From: Pseudomonas sp. S09G 359
GTDB taxonomy: Bacteria > Pseudomonadota > Gammaproteobacteria > Pseudomonadales > Pseudomonadaceae
Direction: 5' to 3'
Length of the DNA: 64,000 nucleotides
Assembly (NCBI RefSeq): GCF_002843605.1
Contig: NZ_CP025263.1
Span: 3,873,501-3,937,500, forward strand
Within the stretch, counting starts at the first letter, position 1. Each line of letters begins with the position of its first letter. Of the stretch, positions 25,104 through 33,344 are shown in pieces. The translations under genes and the position numbers were made by a program. Under the pieces are notes generated by a model, which saw nothing but the letters and a program-made list of their open reading frames with translations, was not told the DNA's origin and searched no databases.

Positions 25104-26807
25104 TCAGCGCAAGGCGCGGCGCAGTACTTTTCCGACAGTGGTCTTGGGCAACTCTGTGGTCCGAAACTCCACATACTTGGGCATTTTGTACCCCGTCAGG
25201 TACTCCCGGCAGTGCGCCAGAATCTGTTCCTGGGTCAGGTTCGGGTCCTTGCGCACCACGATGATCTTGACCTTCTCGCCGGTCACGCCATCCTCCACGC
25301 CAACCGCCGCCACTTCGCCCACGCCTGGGTGCAACGCCACCACGTCTTCGATTTCATTGGGGTACACGTTGAAGCCCGACACCAGGATCATGTCCTTCTT
25401 GCGGTCCACCAGGCGGATGTAACCGCGCGCGTCCATCACGCCGATATCGCCAGTGGACAACCAGCCCTCGGCATCCAGCACCTCGGCGGTTTCCTTGGGT
25501 CGCATCCAGTAGCCCTGCATCACCTGCGGGCCGCGCACTTGCAACTCGCCCTGCTCGCCGATCTCAGCCAACTCGCCGTCTTCGCGGACAAAACGCACCC
25601 AGGTCGACGGCAACGGCACGCCAATGCTGCCGGTGAATTCCATCTCGCGCATGCGCGCAATGTCGATGGGGCTGATGCTCACCACCGGCGAACACTCGGT
25701 CAGGCCGTAGCCTTCGATGATCGGCAACCCGGTGACTTCCTTCCAGCGCTTGGCCACCGCCGTGTGGGTGGCCATGCCGCCGGCGATTACCATGCGCAGA
25801 TCGGAAAAGTCCCGCGCGCAGAATTCCTTGTTCTCCAGCAAGCCGTTAAACAGCGTGTTGACCCCAGCGATGCCGTTGAAACGCTCCTTGCGCAGGATCA
25901 TCTGCACCCGCTTCACATCCCGCGGGTTGGCAATGAGGATGTTGCGCCCGCCCAGGCACATAAACATCAGGCAATTCACCGTCAGCGAGAAGATGTGGTA
26001 CAGCGGCAGCAGGGTGACGTTGGTTTCCTGCTTGTGCTGGTCCAACTGGTCGCCGACCCAGGCCTTGGCTTGCAGCAGGTTGGCGATGATATTGCGGTGG
26101 CTGAGCATCACGCCCTTGGCGTCCCCCGTGGTGCCGCCGGTGTATTGCAGGAACGCCAGGTCATCGAGGTGCATGCCCACCGGAAAATGGTTGAGCGCCC
26201 GGCCCTGCTTGAGCACCTGGTTGAACCGCACCGAACCGCGCAGGTTGAAGCTCGGCACCTGCTTTTGAACGCGGCGCAGGATGAAGTTCATGGCCGCGCC
26301 CTTGAAGGTGCCGAGCAAGTCGCCAATAGCCGCCACCACCACGCGCTTGACGCTGCTGCCGGCCACGACTTTTTCCAGGGTGTGGGCGAAGTTTTCAAAG
26401 ATCACCACGGTTTCCGCGCCGCTGTCCTTGAGCAGATGTTTCAGCTCATGGGAGGTGTACAACGGGTTGACGTTGACTACCACCGCCCCGGCCAGGATGG
26501 TGCCCAGCAAACAGATCGGGTATTGCAGGCAGTTGGGCATCATCAGCGCCACGCGGTCACCCGGTTGCACGCCCTGGCCCTGCAGCCAGGCGGCAAACGC
26601 GTGGCCTTGCACCTGCCAATCGGCGTAGGTCATTTCGGTGCCGATGCTCACGTAGGCCACCCGCTCGCGGTACTTCTCCAGGTGTTCCAGGAACACCTCG
26701 CGCAACGACGGGTAGTCTTCGATAGCGGCGTCGATATCCGCCGGGACGCCGGGCAGGTAAGCGTTCAACCAGATCCGTTCGGTTTGTTCCTGGCTTACAG
26801 CGTTCAT
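25104..26807 (-). CDS. Long-chain fatty-acid-CoA ligase (FadD-like)
   Basis: This 567-residue acyl-adenylating enzyme activates fatty acids to acyl-CoA. The P-loop-like motif YTGGTTGDAKGVMLSHRN lies near residue 216, the adenylate-binding EGYGLTECSPV near 358, and the C-terminal motif STGDIGVMDARGYIRLVDRK near 440 with the GFNVYPNEIE hinge and catalytic Lys region TVGKVLRR at the end. Length and sequence match Pseudomonas FadD1/FadD2-type ligases. The ATG at 26807 follows AGGAGACTGCC. It is the last gene of the fadE-side catabolic block, 31 bases after the thiolase, and supplies acyl-CoA to it. Its final 72 bases are present in two extra copies downstream. Confidence 0.93.
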   Translation of the reverse strand: MNAVSQEQTERIWLNAYLPGVPADIDAAIEDYPSLREVFLEHLEKYRERVAYVSIGTEMTYADWQVQGHAFAAWLQGQGVQPGDRVALMMPNCLQYPICLLGTILAGAVVVNVNPLYTSHELKHLLKDSGAETVVIFENFAHTLEKVVAGSSVKRVVVAAIGDLLGTFKGAAMNFILRRVQKQVPSFNLRGSVRFNQVLKQGRALNHFPVGMHLDDLAFLQYTGGTTGDAKGVMLSHRNIIANLLQAKAWVGDQLDQHKQETNVTLLPLYHIFSLTVNCLMFMCLGGRNILIANPRDVKRVQMILRKERFNGIAGVNTLFNGLLENKEFCARDFSDLRMVIAGGMATHTAVAKRWKEVTGLPIIEGYGLTECSPVVSISPIDIARMREMEFTGSIGVPLPSTWVRFVREDGELAEIGEQGELQVRGPQVMQGYWMRPKETAEVLDAEGWLSTGDIGVMDARGYIRLVDRKKDMILVSGFNVYPNEIEDVVALHPGVGEVAAVGVEDGVTGEKVKIIVVRKDPNLTQEQILAHCREYLTGYKMPKYVEFRTTELPKTTVGKVLRRALR

Positions 26808-26838
26808 GGCAGTCTCCTTGTTGTTGTTTTTGATAGAG

Positions 26839-28137
26839 CTACTTTTCGACGATGGCAGTGATGCCCAGCCCACCGGCCGCACAGATCGAGATCAGGCCGC
26901 GACCGCCGCCGTTGGCGTGGATGGTCTTGGCCAGCGTCGCCAGTTGCCGGCCACCGGTGGCGGCAAACGGGTGGCCGCAACCCAGCGAGCCGCCGTTGAC
27001 GTTCATTTTGGCGCGGTCGATGCTGCCCAGCGGCGCCTCCAAGCCTAGCCTCTCGCGGCAGTAGTCGGCGTCTTCCCAGGCCTTGAGGGTGCACAGCACC
27101 TGCGCTGCAAAAGCTTCATGGATCTCAAAGAAATCGAAGTCGGCAAAGCTCAACCCTTCGCGTTTGAGCATGCGCGGCACGGCATAGGCCGGGGCCATCA
27201 GCAGGCCTTCGGTGCCATCGACGAAATTCACCGCCGCGGTCTCGCCGGTGCGCAGGTACGCCAGCACCGGCCAGCCGTGTTGCGCGGCCCATGCTTCACT
27301 GGCCAGCAGCACCACCGAGGCGCCATCGGTGAGTGGCGTGGAGTTGCCCGCCGTGAGGCTGCCGTGCTGACGGTCATAGGCCGGGGACAGGCCCGCGAGC
27401 TTTTCCAGGCTGGCGTCGGCGCGCAGGTTGTTGTCCCGCGCGAGGCCACGATAGGGGCTGATCAGGTCGTCGAAAAAACCGCGTGTATACGCGGCATCCA
27501 GGCGCTGATGGCTGGTGAGGGTCAGTTCATCTTGGGCCAGGCGTTTGATCTGCCAGCGCTTGGCCATTTCTTCGCAGTGCTCGCCCATGGACAGGCCGGT
27601 ACGCGGCTCGCCATTGCGCGGCAACAGCGGCTGGAAAAACATCCCCGGGCGCACCTTGAGCAAGGTCTTCAGCTTGTCGCCCAGGCCCTTGGCGCGGTTG
27701 GCCGCAAGCAAGGTATGGCGCAGGGATTCATTGATGCCGATGGGCGCATCCGAGGTGGTGTCGGCGCCACCGGCGATGCCCACCTCGATCTGGCCGAGGG
27801 CGATTTTATTCGCCACCAGCAAGGCCGCTTCGAGGCCGGTGCCGCAGGCCTGCTGCACGTCGTAGGCCGGCGTGTCGGGGGACAGCGTGGTGGACAGCAG
27901 CGACTCACGCGCCAGGTTGAAATCCCGCGAGTGCTTGATCACCGCACCGGCGGCAAACTCCCCCAGGCGCTGGCCGTGCAGGTTGTAGCGGTCGACCAGG
28001 CCTTGCAGCGCGGCCACCAACAGGTCCTGGTTGCTGTCGTGGGCGTACACCGTGTTGGAGCGGGCAAAGGGAATGCGGTTACCGCCAATGATCGCCACAC
28101 GGCGGGTGGGGGCCGGGTTGAAACTGTAGTCACTCAT
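26839..28137 (-). CDS. Acetyl-CoA C-acyltransferase (thiolase, FadI-like)
   Basis: This 432-residue thiolase cleaves 3-ketoacyl-CoA with CoA to acetyl-CoA and a shortened acyl-CoA. The acylated Cys is at 98 in DVQQACGTGLEAA, the GHPFAATGGR motif with the proximal catalytic His is near residue 390, and EIHEAFAAQ carries the second His; all active-site elements are intact. The final GLGITAIVEK is typical, while the usual third Cys region reads ISICAAGGLG. The gene overlaps the MaoC gene by four bases (28134-28137). Confidence 0.93.
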   Translation of the reverse strand: MSDYSFNPAPTRRVAIIGGNRIPFARSNTVYAHDSNQDLLVAALQGLVDRYNLHGQRLGEFAAGAVIKHSRDFNLARESLLSTTLSPDTPAYDVQQACGTGLEAALLVANKIALGQIEVGIAGGADTTSDAPIGINESLRHTLLAANRAKGLGDKLKTLLKVRPGMFFQPLLPRNGEPRTGLSMGEHCEEMAKRWQIKRLAQDELTLTSHQRLDAAYTRGFFDDLISPYRGLARDNNLRADASLEKLAGLSPAYDRQHGSLTAGNSTPLTDGASVVLLASEAWAAQHGWPVLAYLRTGETAAVNFVDGTEGLLMAPAYAVPRMLKREGLSFADFDFFEIHEAFAAQVLCTLKAWEDADYCRERLGLEAPLGSIDRAKMNVNGGSLGCGHPFAATGGRQLATLAKTIHANGGGRGLISICAAGGLGITAIVEK

Positions 28138-29024
28138 TTAAGGCTCTCATTCCAGATGAACAACCCGCGCATATGGGGTTTGTCGCCAGCAACATTGCGT
28201 ACCTCAAACTCACGGCGCGGGCCGGTCACGGGGCGATTCCACAGGGCGACCTGGCCGGGCAGGAAGATCGGCAACTTGAAATCACAGTGGGCTTCGGCCT
28301 GGCCCAACCCGCCCGGCGGTTGCTGGGCTGCCAGGGCGCGGCCGAGGGTCCACATGCCATGGGCAATGGCGCGCCGAAAACCGAAGATCTTTGCGCCGAT
28401 CAGCGAGGTGTGAATCGGGTTGAAATCCCCCGACACCTTGGCAAAGCGCCGCCCCAGGTCGGCAGGCAAGACCCAGCGCTGGGTACGCAGCAGGCCCTCT
28501 TCCTGCAGGGGCAGCGTGTCTAGCCACGGCTCGCCCAGCGGATCTTTCACGTCGCGACGCAGGTACAGGCTGTCGCTTTCCCACACCAGGGTGCCGGCGC
28601 TGTAGGCGCGGGTGGCGATGCTCAGCGCCTGGCCCTTGGGGTGCGCGACCCAACGCTCGCAATACACCTCCAGGCGCAACGCCTGGCCTTCATGCAGGCG
28701 CTGGTGCTGGCGAATGCGGTTGGCCAGATGCACCATGCCACTCGCCGGGTACGGAAAGCTTGGCCGCGTCAGCAGCATCAAGTGCAAGGGGAACGCCAGC
28801 ACATGGGGATACGACAGCGGCACGCCCTGCTCGCGGCGAAAGCCACAAGCACGGCCATACGCCGCGACGCCCGCCGCGGAGATTTCCACCGCCGAGCGCA
28901 CCAGACGCTCCTTGGGCAGCAGCGGCGCTCCGTCGAGCTTGGGTTTGCGCAGCGCGCGCACGCCGTCCAACAGCAGTTGGGTGCGGGTTGGCGCTGGGTC
29001 GATGATCTGCGTTACGTAGTCCAT
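28134..29024 (-). CDS. MaoC-type (R)-enoyl-CoA hydratase
   Basis: This 296-residue double-hotdog protein has the hydratase-2 motif FAKVSGDFNPIHTS near residue 203, with catalytic Asp and His, followed by AIAHGMWTLGRAL. It hydrates trans-2-enoyl-CoA, here probably supplying the (R)-3-hydroxyacyl-CoA that the neighbouring FabG-like reductase would act on. The ATG at 29024 is chosen, six bases after the fabG-like stop; a longer reading would begin inside that gene. It belongs to the same transcript as fadI and the FabG gene. Confidence 0.88.
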   Translation of the reverse strand: MDYVTQIIDPAPTRTQLLLDGVRALRKPKLDGAPLLPKERLVRSAVEISAAGVAAYGRACGFRREQGVPLSYPHVLAFPLHLMLLTRPSFPYPASGMVHLANRIRQHQRLHEGQALRLEVYCERWVAHPKGQALSIATRAYSAGTLVWESDSLYLRRDVKDPLGEPWLDTLPLQEEGLLRTQRWVLPADLGRRFAKVSGDFNPIHTSLIGAKIFGFRRAIAHGMWTLGRALAAQQPPGGLGQAEAHCDFKLPIFLPGQVALWNRPVTGPRREFEVRNVAGDKPHMRGLFIWNESLK

Positions 29025-29028
29025 AGGC

Positions 29029-30372
29029 TCAAGCTCCCAGCAGGCTTTGCCCGCACACGCGTACGACTTGGCCATTGACCGCGCCCGACGCCGGGTGCGC
29101 CAGCCAGGCAATCGTCTCGGCCACATCGATTGGCTGACCGCCTTGGCTCATGGAGTTCATGCGCCGCCCCGCTTCGCGGATCATCAGCGGGATCTTGGCG
29201 GTCATCTGGGTTTCGATAAACCCCGGCGCCACCGCGTTTACGGTGACCTGCTGCGCCGCCGCACGGCTGGCCAGGCCTTGCACCAGGCCGATGACACCGG
29301 CCTTGGAGGTGGCGTAGTTGCTTTGCCCCAGGTTGCCCGCGATGCCGGAAATCGACGACACACAGACGATGCGCCCACCGGGGTTCAAGCCGCCGTTCTC
29401 CAGCAGCGCTGTGCTCAGTTGCAGCGGCGCTTCGAGGTTCACCGCCATGACGCTGCGCCAGGCGGCTTCGGGCATTTTCGCGATGGTCTTGTCGCGGGTG
29501 ATCCCGGCGTTGTGCACCACCACGTCGAAGGCGCCGTATTGGCTGACATGGGCCTGCAACTGCGCGGCGGCGTCGGGCGCGGTGATGTCCAAGGCCAATG
29601 CGGAGCCGTCGACACTGGCCGCCGCTTGTTGCAGTAATTCCTGGGCCTGGGGCACGTCCACGCACACCACATGGGCACCATCGCGGGCCAGCACCTGGGC
29701 AATCGCCAGGCCTATACCACGGGACGCACCGGTGACCAATGCGCGGCGGCCGCTGAAGGGTTTGTCCCAATTGGGCGTGAGGTGGCCGTCCACCGGTTTC
29801 TCCAGGCGCACCACTTGCCCGGACACGTAGGCCGAACGCCGCGACAGGAAGAAGCGCAGGCTGCTGTCCAGCGCCGCTTCAGCACCCGGCGCGACATACA
29901 GCAACTGCACGGTGATCGCACGGCGCAGCTCCTTGGCCAGCGAACGCACCAGGCCTTCGAGGGCGCGCTGGGCGATGGCTTGGGGTAAATCCGCGCAGTG
30001 TTCGGGCGCAGTGCCGAGCACCACGACGCGAGCGTGTTGGCTGAGGCGTTTGGCGTTGGCGTGGAAAAACTCATACAGCTCGTCCAGCTGTTGCAGGCCG
30101 CTCACGCCGCTGGCGTCGAACACCGCGCCCTGGACCTTGACGGTGGACGGTGCCTTGAGCGTGGCCGGGGTGGCGATGACCGTGTCGGTCGCGCTGAACA
30201 CCTGCTGCACCTGCGCCACCAGGCGCCCTGCCCCCGCGACGATCACCGGGTTGGCCAGGCCAGGCTGGCCGCTGCGATGGCGTTGCAACGGCAACGGTTG
30301 CGGCAGACCGACCGCCTGGGCCAGGCGCCGGCCCCAGGGGGAATTGACGAACGAAAGGTAGCTGTCACTCAT
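29029..30372 (-). CDS. Large 3-oxoacyl-(ACP/CoA) reductase, FabG4-like
   Basis: This 447-residue SDR is longer than ordinary FabG (about 245) because it carries an N-terminal flavodoxin-like, catalytically silent domain (1-200), as in high-molecular-weight FabG4. The active domain has TGASRGIG at 214-221, VHNAGITRDKTIAKM, SSISGIAGNLGQSNYATSK with the Ser, Tyr and Lys catalytic residues, and VAPGFIETQMTAKIP. It should interconvert 3-oxoacyl and (R)-3-hydroxyacyl thioesters with NAD(P)H. It sits next to a MaoC hydratase, its usual partner. Confidence 0.9.
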   Translation of the reverse strand: MSDSYLSFVNSPWGRRLAQAVGLPQPLPLQRHRSGQPGLANPVIVAGAGRLVAQVQQVFSATDTVIATPATLKAPSTVKVQGAVFDASGVSGLQQLDELYEFFHANAKRLSQHARVVVLGTAPEHCADLPQAIAQRALEGLVRSLAKELRRAITVQLLYVAPGAEAALDSSLRFFLSRRSAYVSGQVVRLEKPVDGHLTPNWDKPFSGRRALVTGASRGIGLAIAQVLARDGAHVVCVDVPQAQELLQQAAASVDGSALALDITAPDAAAQLQAHVSQYGAFDVVVHNAGITRDKTIAKMPEAAWRSVMAVNLEAPLQLSTALLENGGLNPGGRIVCVSSISGIAGNLGQSNYATSKAGVIGLVQGLASRAAAQQVTVNAVAPGFIETQMTAKIPLMIREAGRRMNSMSQGGQPIDVAETIAWLAHPASGAVNGQVVRVCGQSLLGA

Positions 30373-30419
30373 AGTAAAAACTCACTCACTACACTGTCTT
30401 GACCTGTGAACCCGGGCCC

Positions 30420-30508
30420 TGTGGGAGGGGGCTTGCCCCCGATAGCAATCCACCAGTCACCGACTCATTGGTTGAACCACCGCTATCGGGGGCAAGCCCC
30501 CTCCCACA
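30420..30508. repeat. REP inverted pair downstream of fadE
   Basis: Arms of 27 bp (30420-30446 and 30482-30508) are perfect reverse complements of the GGGGGCTTGCCCCC subtype. The pair lies between the fadE stop and the FabG4-like gene. It could reduce read-through or protect the fadE message. Confidence 0.88.
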
Positions 30509-30525
30509 TTTGGACCGCGTTTGTT

Positions 30526-33051
30526 CTAGTTGACCGGGGCGTTTTCGGCTTGGCTATTGCGGCGTTTGGTGGTCGGTTCCAGCGCTTGCTTGCGCTGTTG
30601 CAAGGCCTCCAGCAAACCAAAGTCCTGCGGGAAGTCATCCACCTGGATGCCGTGATCGGCGTATTCCACATAGCGCGCCAGCAACGCCTCTTCGTCTTCG
30701 CTGATCAGTTCCAGCGCCCGCGCCTTGACGCGCCAGGCGGTAAAGGCGGTGGCGGAGATCGGCATCGGTTCGAGCAGGCCTTGCTTGATGGCCGGCTTGA
30801 GCCGGGCGTCGATCAACTCCACCTGCGGCAACAGGCGGAAGCCCAATTCGCCGTAGGCCAACTTGTCGATTTCCGGGCGTGGGATGTAGGAATTGGCCAG
30901 CAAACGGTCACGGGTCTCGCCTGGGGTCTGCACCACATCGGCGACCTGCGCCAACAGCCGATCCGACGGTTTGCGCAGCGGGATACCGAACGGAAAGCTC
31001 AAGCCGCGCACCACCGCTGCGGCGGCTTTGGAGGGGTAGTTATCGAGCACTTCGGCCAACGCTTCATGGGCGCGGAGCAACGCGTCCTGGGCCGCCCAGT
31101 GCACCAGCGGCAGGTCCGCCTGGGGCCGGCCGTCATCCTCGAAGCGTTTGAGCACGCAGGAAACGATGTACAGCTGCGACAGAATATCCCCCAGACGCCC
31201 GGTGATACTTTCCTTGCGTTTGAGGGCGCCGCCCAGCACGCCCATGGAAATATCCGAGATCAACGCCAGCACCACCGACAGCCGATTGGCCTGGCGGTAG
31301 TAAGGCGCCAGCGCCGGGTCGGTCTTGGCCGGCGCGGAAAGCAGCCGCCCGCCCGTCAGCGCATGCACCGCCGCGCGTACGGTATTGGCCAGCACAAAAC
31401 TCACATGGCCGAACATCGCACGGTCGAACTCTTCCAGGGCTTTGCGCCGGTCGGGGTTGCGCGCCGCTTCCATCTCGCGGAACACGTAGGGATGGCAACG
31501 GATCAGGCCCTGGCCATAGATGATCAGGCAGCGCGTCATGATGTTCGCGCCCTCCACCGTGATGGCGATGGGGCTTTGCTGGTAGGCGCGGGCCAGGAAG
31601 TTATTGGGCCCCATGCAGATGCCCTTGCCGGCGACGATGTCCATGCCATCGTTAACGATCATGCGCGCGCGCTCGGTCACGTGGTACTTGGCGATAGCCG
31701 AGATCACCGAAGGTTTCTCGCCCGCATCCAGGGACGCCACCGACACCTTGCGTACCGCATCGCAGGCATACAGGTGCCCGGCCATACGCGCCAGTGGCGC
31801 CTGCACGCCTTCGAACTTGCCGATGGGCAGGCCGAACTGCTTGCGCATCGCCGCGTAGGCGGTAGTCCCGCGCACCGCCACCTTACCCAGGCCGACGTTG
31901 GCCGAAGGCAAGGAAATCGCGCGGCCGGCAGCCAGGCATTCCATCAACATCCGCCAGCCGTTGCCGACTTGTTCGCGGCCGCCGATCACCCACTCCAGCG
32001 GAATGAAAACATCCTTGCCGGTGGTAGGACCGTTCTGGAACACCGCGTTGAGCGGCCAATGGCGACGACCGCTGTTGACACCCGGATGCGAGGTCGGGAT
32101 CAGCGCGCAGGTGATGCCCAGCGAGCCGGGAGCGCCCAACAACCCTTCCGGGTCTTCGGCTCGAAACGCCAGGCCGAGCACCGTGGCGATGGGGCCGAGG
32201 GTGATGTAGCGCTTGTCCCAGGTCACACGGAAACCCAGCACTTCCTCGCCTTCATGGGTGCCTTTGCAGACAATGCCCAGGTCCGGAATCGCCCCGGCAT
32301 CCGAGCCGGCGTAAGGGCTGGTCAGGGCAAAGCACGGGATGTCTTCACCCCGGGCCAGGCGCGGCAGGTAGTAGTTGCGCTGGGCGTCGGTGCCGTAATG
32401 CAGCAACAGCTCGGCCGGGCCGAGGGAGTTGGGCACCATCACCGAAATCGCCGCTGCCGAGCAGCGGGTCGACAGCTTCATCACCACTTGCGAGTGCGCG
32501 TAGTGGGAGAAGCCTTTGCCGCCGTACTGCTTGGGAATGATCATGCCCAGGAAGCCGGCGTCCTTGGTGTACTGCCAGCCTTCAGGGGACATGTCCTGCC
32601 AGACCTGGGTGGTTTCCCAGTCGTTGGCGATGTCGCACAGGGTTTCCACTTCGTTGTCGAGGAACGCCTGCTCCTCGGCGCTCAGGCTGGCCGGCGCGGC
32701 TTGCAACAGGCGCTGCCAGTCGGGTTTGCCGCTGAACAATTCGGCGTCCCACCACACGGTGCCAGACTCGATGGCGGCGCGCTCGGTGTCGGACATCGCC
32801 GGCATGATCGAACGAAACAGGCCCAGCGCCTTGCTGGTCAACAGCGCGCGGCGCAGGGGTTTGATCGTCATCAGCAACGCTGGCAACACCACGAGCACGG
32901 CCGCGACACTGGCGCCGAACCCCTCGACCACGTTAAACAGGTAACCCGCCGCCAGCCAGAGCAGGCCAGCGCCTAACCACAGGGTCGCGGCGGCTTGTCG
33001 ATACGCCAGGGCAATCGCAGCTGCGAAACCCACCAATAACCAGATAAGCAT
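30526..33051 (-). CDS. fadE: Acyl-CoA dehydrogenase FadE
   Basis: This 841-residue membrane-associated acyl-CoA dehydrogenase catalyses the first step of beta-oxidation. The N-terminus has hydrophobic helices (LIWLLVGFAAAIALAYRQA and WLGAGLLWLAAGYLF) as in gamma-proteobacterial FadE, then the flavoprotein core with CFALTSPYAGSDAGAIPDLG, WKDKRYITLGPIA-type segment (DKRYITLGPIATVLGLAF), and YQQSPIAITVEGANIMTRCL. The large C-terminal extension is typical of FadE and absent from mitochondrial enzymes. Upstream (33052-33344) is a promoter region with a 22-bp dyad shared with alkB. Confidence 0.93.
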   Translation of the reverse strand: MLIWLLVGFAAAIALAYRQAAATLWLGAGLLWLAAGYLFNVVEGFGASVAAVLVVLPALLMTIKPLRRALLTSKALGLFRSIMPAMSDTERAAIESGTVWWDAELFSGKPDWQRLLQAAPASLSAEEQAFLDNEVETLCDIANDWETTQVWQDMSPEGWQYTKDAGFLGMIIPKQYGGKGFSHYAHSQVVMKLSTRCSAAAISVMVPNSLGPAELLLHYGTDAQRNYYLPRLARGEDIPCFALTSPYAGSDAGAIPDLGIVCKGTHEGEEVLGFRVTWDKRYITLGPIATVLGLAFRAEDPEGLLGAPGSLGITCALIPTSHPGVNSGRRHWPLNAVFQNGPTTGKDVFIPLEWVIGGREQVGNGWRMLMECLAAGRAISLPSANVGLGKVAVRGTTAYAAMRKQFGLPIGKFEGVQAPLARMAGHLYACDAVRKVSVASLDAGEKPSVISAIAKYHVTERARMIVNDGMDIVAGKGICMGPNNFLARAYQQSPIAITVEGANIMTRCLIIYGQGLIRCHPYVFREMEAARNPDRRKALEEFDRAMFGHVSFVLANTVRAAVHALTGGRLLSAPAKTDPALAPYYRQANRLSVVLALISDISMGVLGGALKRKESITGRLGDILSQLYIVSCVLKRFEDDGRPQADLPLVHWAAQDALLRAHEALAEVLDNYPSKAAAAVVRGLSFPFGIPLRKPSDRLLAQVADVVQTPGETRDRLLANSYIPRPEIDKLAYGELGFRLLPQVELIDARLKPAIKQGLLEPMPISATAFTAWRVKARALELISEDEEALLARYVEYADHGIQVDDFPQDFGLLEALQQRKQALEPTTKRRNSQAENAPVN

Positions 33052-33112
33052 GGGGATACCTCTACTCGATTCAGGGCGTGGCCTACGCGTGGCAGGTCAA
33101 AATGAACTGCGC

Positions 33113-33165
33113 TGTAAAGCCACACTACAAACTTGTAAAGCTAAATTCAAATTTTGTTTTGAAAT
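33113..33165 (-). promoter_or_regulatory. Candidate operators upstream of fadE
   Basis: The fadE promoter region holds a dyad AATTCAA-N8-TTGAAAT (33144-33165), nearly the same as one upstream of alkB. Beside it is a direct repeat TGTAAAGC (33113-33120 and 33134-33141) with a 21-bp period, that is, on the same helix face. AraC-type activators often bind such direct repeats, so two regulators may meet here. No -35/-10 pair could be fixed with confidence. Confidence 0.5.
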
Positions 33166-33230
33166 TTTTATTTAATCATTTGGCGAAAAAATCAGCGGCT
33201 GAATGGGTCAGCCTGATTGGTGGGTCTATG

Positions 33231-33266
33231 AGAAAAATCGCAACGGGTCGCGTGGGCAACCCGTCG
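33231..33266 (-). terminator. Possible terminator after fadL
   Basis: On the minus strand, downstream of fadL, ACGGGT and ACCCGT form a six-pair stem around a GC-rich ten-base loop, followed after five bases by a run of T (GATTTTTCT). The remaining sequence between fadE and fadL (33166-33344) shows nothing else recognisable. Weak to moderate evidence. Confidence 0.4.
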
Positions 33267-33344
33267 ATGCAGGGCCAGTGTGAAACAGGCAGAAAGATGC
33301 GCTGACTGCCAGTTCAAGCCGGCCCTGCGGCAGGTTGCACAGGG

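Larger units (their letters stand above)
24414..25175. repeat. 254-bp tandem triplication of a convergent gene junction
   Basis: Three adjacent units of exactly 254 bp (24414-24667, 24668-24921, 24922-25175) differ at only a few positions. Each unit holds the last 52 bases of the dehydrogenase gene with its stop, a REP pair, and the last 72 bases of the fadD-like gene (reverse strand) with its stop. Only unit 1 joins the real dehydrogenase and only unit 3 the real ligase. Units 1 and 2 share base changes in the ligase tail (for example TTGCCGACGG against TTTCCGACAG in unit 3). This fills the whole 638-bp gap between the two genes. Confidence 0.95.

Noticed and set aside
24414..25175. CRISPR-like regular repeats
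   Set aside because: Units are 254 bp, contiguous without spacers, and made of gene ends plus REP; no cas genes are nearby.
25047..26861. 604-codon open frame opposite the fadD-like gene
   Set aside because: It runs through the REP element and antisense to all ligase motifs; no protein family features.
30406..32976. Very long open frame (856 codons) on the plus strand opposite fadE
   Set aside because: It is antisense to a clearly conserved gene; its translation is His/Arg/Gln-rich with no domain, as expected from GC-rich codon bias.
33078..33305. Small plus-strand open frame between fadE and fadL
   Set aside because: It overlaps the fadE promoter elements, has no convincing ribosome site and no signal or domain.
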